Assembly: GCA_019915015.1 (NCBI GenBank)
Contig: JAHBBC010000012.1
Span: 868,001 to 932,000 of the forward strand
From: Auriscalpium vulgare
Taxonomy: Eukaryota; Basidiomycota; Agaricomycetes; Russulales; Auriscalpiaceae
Length of the DNA stretch: 64,000 nt
Direction: 5' to 3'
Numbering within the stretch: the first letter of the stretch is position 1; every line of letters starts with the position of its first letter. Below the pieces are notes generated by a model. That model saw only the letters and a list, made by a program, of their open reading frames with translations, searched no databases and had not been told where the DNA came from. A program made the translations under genes and the position numbers. Below, one piece after another: positions 58,217 to 64,000 of this stretch.

Positions 58217-60875
58217 ATGTCGCCCCGCTCATGCTCGTCCCCCTCGTGCCCTCCTGCTCGGTCTTGTGTCCTAGCTTGCTCCGATGCTCTCGCTGTCCGC
58301 CCTCTGGCCCGCCGCCCGCCGTCCGTCCGCCGACGCCTCCGCCGCCCCCGCCTGGCCGTCCTCCTCGACGCTCGCGCCCTCCAGCGCCGCGACGTCCGCC
58401 GCCCACCTCCCCGCGACCGCCTGTCGCTCCCAAAACTCCCTGCAGAGCGAGAAGGCCCGTGAGACGCCATGTGCGCCTGCGCCTCACTCGCCGCCGCGCC
58501 TGTCCACCGCCCGCATCTTGGCTGCACATATCGGGTATATATCGTACAGGCCTCTCGTAACCCCAGCCTGCTCACCATGCCACAGGGCCGCACTTGCGCT
58601 CTTCCTCGCGACGACAGACGCGGTATGCGCGTTTTACCCATGCCGGCCGCGTTGCGCTCATTCCCTGTGCAGACAATCGTGTCCACCAGCCTCCCCACCA
58701 TCCTCAAGGAGCTCGGGGGCACGCAAAATGAGTACACATGGGTCGGTGTGGCATACATGCTCACGCAAACCGCATGTCAACCCTTGTATGGGAGGATATC
58801 CAACCTCATCGGTCGCAAGGCAAGCAGCAACGTTCCTGATGGCGCCTCCCATACTGACCTTGTGCAGATCGTGCTCTTTTCCAGCATCTTCGTCTTTGCC
58901 CTTGGCTCGCTCCTGTGCGGCGCCGCCCGAGTAGGTGCTCCGCATGCTCGCCCGTCCGCCGCTCACCGCGGCCCTGCAGAACATGACGTGGCTCATCGTA
59001 TGCCGCGGACTGTCTGGCGTCGGTGGAGGCGGCATCGTCAGTTCGGTCTGGGTCATCACCGCGGAAATTGTGGACGTACGCCGGAGGGCCATCTGGTCCC
59101 AGGCCCTGAGCATCACATGGAGCTGCTCTGCTATAGCAGGCCCGCTCCTCGGCGGGTTCTTCAGCGGTAGGTAACCTCGCAGGCCGCGCTCTTACCCATC
59201 CTGACCCCTTCTCCCAGGGTCCACTTCCACGGGCATAAGCTGGCGATGGGCCTGTGAGTGGCGTTAGCCCTTCTGTATCCGCCCGTTTCGCTCATTATCT
59301 AAGCGTGCAGTCTATCTCAACATCCCGATATGCTTGGTGGCCGTCCTCATTCTCGCCGCGTCGTTGCACAATGCCGGCCTGCACGCCGCGCAGGACGCGT
59401 CCTGGAAGAGCTTCTGGCAGAAATTCGACTTCGCAGGCCTGTACGTGATCCCATTCACTTTGTTTTTCGCCAGGGCCCACATCTCACCGATCTCGGCCGA
59501 AAGGTTCCTGTTCATAACCGGAACGTGCTGTATCATCGTGGGCTTCAGCTTCGCCAGCTCGAACGGCTGTGAGAAATCCCTCTCTCGAGCCGTGTGCACC
59601 GCGGCTGATTCGCATCGCAGGGATCGCCGCATCGACCCTCGGCCTGATTCTGGGCGGGGTGGCCCTTCTCGCAGGTGCCGGCTTTTACGAGTCGTGGACT
59701 ACGCGCGAAGCTCTCTTCCCGCCCGCGGCGTTCAAGAAGTTGAACATCGGTGCGTCCAGCCCTCACGCGTCCGTGTCCATTGCCACTCATCTCATCTCAT
59801 CTCGCCCACAGTCATCATCCTGACCATCAATCTCCTGCACAATTTCGCGTTCACTTCAGGGACGTTTTATCTGGCTCTGTATTATCAAGTGAGCGCGATA
59901 ACTCTCTTTTATGTAAAAACCGACCGTTGATTCCTCGATCGTCAGCTGGTCGACTCATCGACGCCGTTACGGGCCGGACTGATGCTTCTTCCTTACTCCT
60001 TGGGCTCATCCTTAGCATCTATGCCCGTAGCATGGTACCTTGGGTACCGCGAGAAACGCACGCACGACACGACTGGGCAGATGCGTGTGATCACAGTCGG
60101 GCTGCTTATCGCGACGGTGGGCTTTGGTACGTTATTCGGCTGCCCGCCTGGTGCCCAGCTGACAATGTCGCGCGCCCAGGGCTCCTGCAGCTCCTTCGCC
60201 AGGATACGCCTCTCGTCATGCAGTCGCTTCTGCCGTTGGTCGCAGGGTTCGGCCTGGGAATGCTGTTCCATGCGCCTTATCAGGTGTTCACGCACGCTCT
60301 GCCGCCGCACGAGCTCGCTACGGGCACCAGTGCCTTTTTCCTCGTGCGCTTCACCGGCGCGACAGTTGGACTGGTATGTCTCTGCCCCGCCCGCGCCCGC
60401 GCGTTTCGAGGAGGACGGACCGCTGACGGCATGCGCACAGTCCATCGCTGGCGCGTTGTTCCAGAACAGCTTAGCGCGCGACATCTCGGCGTCGTCGCTT
60501 GCGCTCGGAGGCCACCCTCTCGATGTGGCCCATCTGAATTCCCTCCCGTTATCGGCGGCAACTCCTCAACTTCTGCGGGCAGTAACGTTATCCATTCGGG
60601 TACTTCACTTTTCACTTTTCGACCATTTGCGTACGCCGTCTCACCCATGTTCCAGAACGTCTGGACTGTGTGCGCACCCTGCCTGGGGCTCGCCCTCGTG
60701 GTAAGTCTCACGTACATTTATACACGGTCCAGCGCCCTTGATGCCGTTTGTGCAGCTGTCCTTCTTCCTGCGCCGCATCTCGATCATGCACTACGATGCA
60801 GATCCTGCGTCATCAAAAACACTCCCCGTGCAGCGTCCCACGGGGGCCGACCTAGAGGCGGGCGAAAAAGCTTGA
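58217..60875 (+). CDS. MFS multidrug transporter, 14-TM (DHA2/DHA14) type
   Basis: Exons 58217-58458, 58586-58622, 58673-58819, 58868-58930, 58980-59166, 59218-59253, 59311-59568, 59621-59749, 59812-59888, 59946-60126, 60180-60373, 60441-60599, 60656-60700 and 60756-60875 encode 624 aa. The family exports toxins, drugs or siderophores by proton antiport at the plasma membrane. Visible signatures are ATIVSTSLPTI in TM1, EYTWVGVAYMLTQTACQPLYGR with the LIGRK loop, CRGLSGVGGGGIVSS, ISWRWAFYLNIPI, LLAGAGFYESW, and HAPYQVFTHALPPHELATGTS. Intron 3 (58820-58867) is GC-AG. The N-terminus is the weak point: exon 1 fits by phase but is Arg-rich and its ATG overlaps a TATAAA, so the true start may differ. 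Substrate unknown. Confidence 0.85.
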
Positions 60876-63281
60876 GCACCCATAGAGCTCGGGGGCAGTA
60901 GGAGTATGTCATAGTCGCCGGTTAATGTATATTTCGTGTTGTAGCAACAAGACGACGATCTGCCGTTGCGTAACAGGGCCCGCTCGCGCCGGTCGGTCTC
61001 ACCTCCCGTGGAGGGCACTGTATGTCGATAGAGTACCACAAGGTCGAAGGAAGGGCCTTACGTGTCGCCGGGTATCGTGGATATAGAATATTCCGTAAGG
61101 GGGGCAAAATACAAGCGAGTCGACGAGAATTGAAGTTTACCGCGCGCGCGACCAACGGCACGGCGCGGCGGCCACGACAATATATACGCCTACCGACGCG
61201 AGGCATGGTGGACAATGGATGAACCGGTTTGTACTAATACATACACCCGATCTAGGCGATATCTGCACTAGGTACAGGCGGCTACCGCACCGAATGTGAG
61301 CGCCACGATGGGCAATCGGACGTTCTGCGACGTACCACGAAAGCGGAGGAGCAGGGTCGCCGTCGCCGTTTACAGGCTGTCTTCGGGCAATCCATCAGAA
61401 AAAGGTCCAGGCGCCGGCAGAGTACACAATGGCGTTTGCTACGTGGAGAATGCGAACCCCTGCCACGGTGCCGACCCCCTTATCTGAGATTTGCGCGCGC
61501 CGTACACTGTGGACACTCACAGCCCTTTTAGTCTACCACTATGCGTCTGAAGTTTAAACAGCGGATCACGGTGGGCAGGTAAGCATTGACTCACCAGCCG
61601 CTCTATGTGCATAATAAGACCCGGATATCTGATATCTGGATCTCCGAGTCTTGTGACTAAAGCCAATGAGAGCGAGAGCTCTACTAGGGCCGTAAGCCGA
61701 GGAGACCCTATGAAACCGATGAGAGGGTGCAATAGGCGCTGAGATCAAGCTGAGCGTTTGGACGATGTAGAATGGAGAGCAGATGGAAAAGGTAAATTTG
61801 GCAGCGGACTCCGTCCCTTCCATCGTGGAATGATGCAATGATGACTCTGGGGTACGAGAACGAGGGTCGAGAGGCCGCCACACATCAGAGAGGCCAGAAA
61901 CTCGACATTAATCGGCCAAGACGTAACAAAAGCCTCCGGGATCGGGTCGAAGACCAGGGCTCGGAGGCAAAACCACTGTCCTCCGACATTTTGAAATTCG
62001 AGAGGGTAAAAAAGGGCGGCAAGGCATGCACACGACCTTCGGCGACTTCGCCAACGAGACAATACCGTCCGCGCATCCTGATGGGGCTGTGAAGAGTTGG
62101 AGTCTGATCAGAAAATCTGCGCCAACAGAGTCCGCGACTGCGGGTGTAATAATGCCAGAGAGACCTGGCCGTTACGATGAATCGGGTATCCAACGCGGGA
62201 ACGGGAATATGGGCACTGCTTTGGGGACGGCTACGTCAGGAGTGCGCGAGCCAGACGCAGCAGCCCCTGGCCCAGGCCGCCGCGTGCAGCGGAGCCCCGC
62301 TTGATTCTGAACCTGAGGCAATAGAGCGAAGAAAGAATTAGATTATGCACCTGGCCGAGGTCGCACCTTCTGTGAGCCAGCACTTTCGCCTTACGAGAGA
62401 CCCGTGCCCCGTGCACACATACATAACGGTATAGTGTTGGCAGACGGGCTTGAAGCGTATATGTTAGTACGATACGGCGAGCAGTCGACGCGCCTAGGCA
62501 GGAACCGTCCGCGGACATGAACCGCGATCTTCGCACACTTCATTATGCTGTGCGGATCTGGAGGAGCGATCGCCCGGTTGCTGGCCCAGGATTAGCCTGC
62601 AGAAGCCAAGATAAAGTCCACGAGCATACACTGGGTTTTAGGGTGCTTCTCGCGAACTCTTCTGGCCATCGGTGGGAGTAGCTATGCGGAATACTTTGGG
62701 TGGATAGAAGCTAGGCTGCTGGCACGATTGATTGGCCATGAAGACATTGAGGGCCATCGTGGAAGAGGAGCAAGAGAGTTAGGAAGCCCTGAGGAAGCCG
62801 CATTGAAGCCAGCATGCGCAGTGAGAAGCCCATGCACGTTACACGTTACGCAAAGAGAACGTGGCGTTCGTCGCAAGCACGAGCTGGCCGGCGATTGGAT
62901 CCGCTGAGCGCAGGACTTGAACGTGTGTGGGGAGAGCGAGCGAGCGAGCTGCGAGACGGTTGTTGCCCCAGGGTGAGCATTGACTGTACAGAAGTGGGAG
63001 TACTACTACTAGTATGCAGGTCACGGGGCTGGGGGTTCTTGATGTCATCGGCGCAGTCCAACATGCTGCTCCTCCGCCTTCGACCATGGCACCGCTCTTG
63101 CTCCCGACGTCCACGACCGCCGCAAACTTTGCCCACCACACCCAAACGTCCCCCGCATCAAGCGGCACTGTCATCAGCACCAGCCATGGCGGCAAAGATA
63201 GTCAATTTTCAGGTCACACGACCTTATCGTCCTCGTTTATCACGCACCATTTCCGCCCGCCTCTCTTTCCCCCAACCCACC
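60876..63281. other. Gene-poor 2.4 kb
   Basis: Open frames under 110 aa, none recognised. The minus-strand frames at 61566-62304 and the plus-strand frame from 62814 lack family signatures; the latter runs into the choline kinase 5' UTR. The choline kinase promoter should lie in 62900-63281. An AT-rich word tactactactagtatg is near 63000. Confidence 0.45.
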
Positions 63282-64000
63282 ATGTCCTCCAACGTTGTCG
63301 GCCCAGACATTGCACCCAGCGTCCCCTCCCCTGCGAGATCCTTGTCCCTCTCGTCCTTGTCTCCAAATTTCGCTAGTCACCAAACTTCAACCGCAACTAC
63401 ACCGCCGGTCCTTTATTCAGGAGAAAGCCAGGAGGCAGAGGCCCTGGTCGAGGGCTTGAGGCACGTCCGGACCACACTTGACGCCAGGTGAGCAGCGTTT
63501 TGTCTCGCTCATTACGACTCACGGGGCCCCGACCGGCAGCTTCATTTTTGAGCAAACCTTGCTTGACACCGGTCGGAGACCACCCGATTGCAGTTTTACT
63601 TCGCATGCTGACACGACTTCTCTACAGACAGTACAAGTCGTCGGCATTTGCCAAGCAATTGCTCGACCTTTTCGGCGCTCTTCGGGTCCCGTCATGGTAC
63701 AAAACGACCGTGACACCGCAATCTGTCTCCATTCGCAAAGTCTCCGGCTCCCTCACAAATGCCGTTTTCTTCGTGTCATCCTCATTGACGTCGTCCCGGA
63801 CACTTTTGTTGAGGATATACGGGCCGTCTTCCGGCTCTCTCATCTCTCGTCCGCGCGAGTTACACACCCTTCACGTCCTTTCCTCGGCATACCGTATGGG
63901 CCCGCGCATCTACGGCACGTTCGAGAACGGGCGTATTGAAGAATACTTTGACTCTGTCACGCTCACCGCGTCAGACATTCGTGACATGAGAACAAGTGGA
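63282..64000 (+). CDS. CKI1: Choline/ethanolamine kinase, N-terminal part
   Basis: Two exons, 63282-63487 and 63628 to the window end, give ~193 aa; the gene continues beyond the window. It would catalyse the first step of the Kennedy pathway, phosphorylation of choline or ethanolamine. After a ~60 residue Ser/Pro-rich N-terminus come VSGSLTNAVFFV (the ATP-binding loop of the family), RTLLLRIYGPSSGSLISRPREL, and MGPRIYGTFENGRIEEYF, which match the order in choline kinases. The catalytic Brenner motif lies past the end of the window. Choline versus ethanolamine preference cannot be told. Confidence 0.88.

Overview
This window looks like nuclear DNA from a filamentous basidiomycete, most likely an Agaricomycete. 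Genes are dense, lie on both strands, and are broken by many short introns (about 45-75 nt, GT..AG, CTGAC/CTAAC-like branch sites). All recognisable products are eukaryotic. Fast-evolving F-box and RHS-like families typical of mushroom-forming fungi sit next to single-copy housekeeping genes. I see no rRNA, tRNA, CRISPR, operon, virus or intact transposon. Exon coordinates were derived by reading splice sites by eye; the reading frame closes in every model where exons are listed.

Layout. 1-4.5 kb: a P-loop NTPase gene of RHS/Crinkler-associated type between two copies of a ~440 bp direct repeat. 4.9-13.3 kb: a Dal5-like MFS permease (17 exons), a mitochondrial m-AAA protease (AFG3/YTA12 type), an Rpp14-like RNase P/MRP subunit, and biotin synthase (BIO2), the last two divergent. 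13.4-18.6 kb: two tandem F-box paralogues that share flanking sequence; a third, inverted copy lies at 42.1-44.3 kb. 19.2-27.8 kb: a very long, intron-rich gene for the proteasome activator Blm10/PA200. 28.1-33.5 kb: an RXT2-like subunit of the Rpd3L deacetylase complex, then a HIT-domain hydrolase and a TRAX (translin-associated) protein that share a 120 bp divergent promoter. 34-40.2 kb: an unrecognised acidic protein, a RING-finger E3-type protein, and an unrecognised His/Ser-rich protein. 40.2-42.1 kb: gene-free, with a G-rich tract and a small dispersed repeat family. 44.8-48.0 kb: a decayed, truncated phosphosulfolactate-synthase-like (HSA32-type) gene facing an intact 16-exon GH18 chitinase with two chitin-binding modules. 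48.0-52.2 kb: gene-poor. 52.2-57.5 kb: CK2 catalytic subunit, a SET-domain protein, mitochondrial DnaJ (MDJ1). 58.2-60.9 kb: a 14-TM-type MDR transporter. 63.3-64 kb: the 5' part of a choline/ethanolamine kinase.

The genes do not form one pathway. Mitochondrial protein quality control (AFG3, MDJ1), proteasome regulation (BLM10, RING, F-box) and nucleic-acid processing (Rpp14, TRAX) recur by theme only. The most distinctive features are the three-copy F-box duplication with an inverted distal copy and an in-frame 38-residue triplication in one copy; the repeat-flanked NTPase; a cluster of micro-exons and GC-AG introns; and a Blm10 C-terminal YYA tail that exists only after splicing of the last intron.
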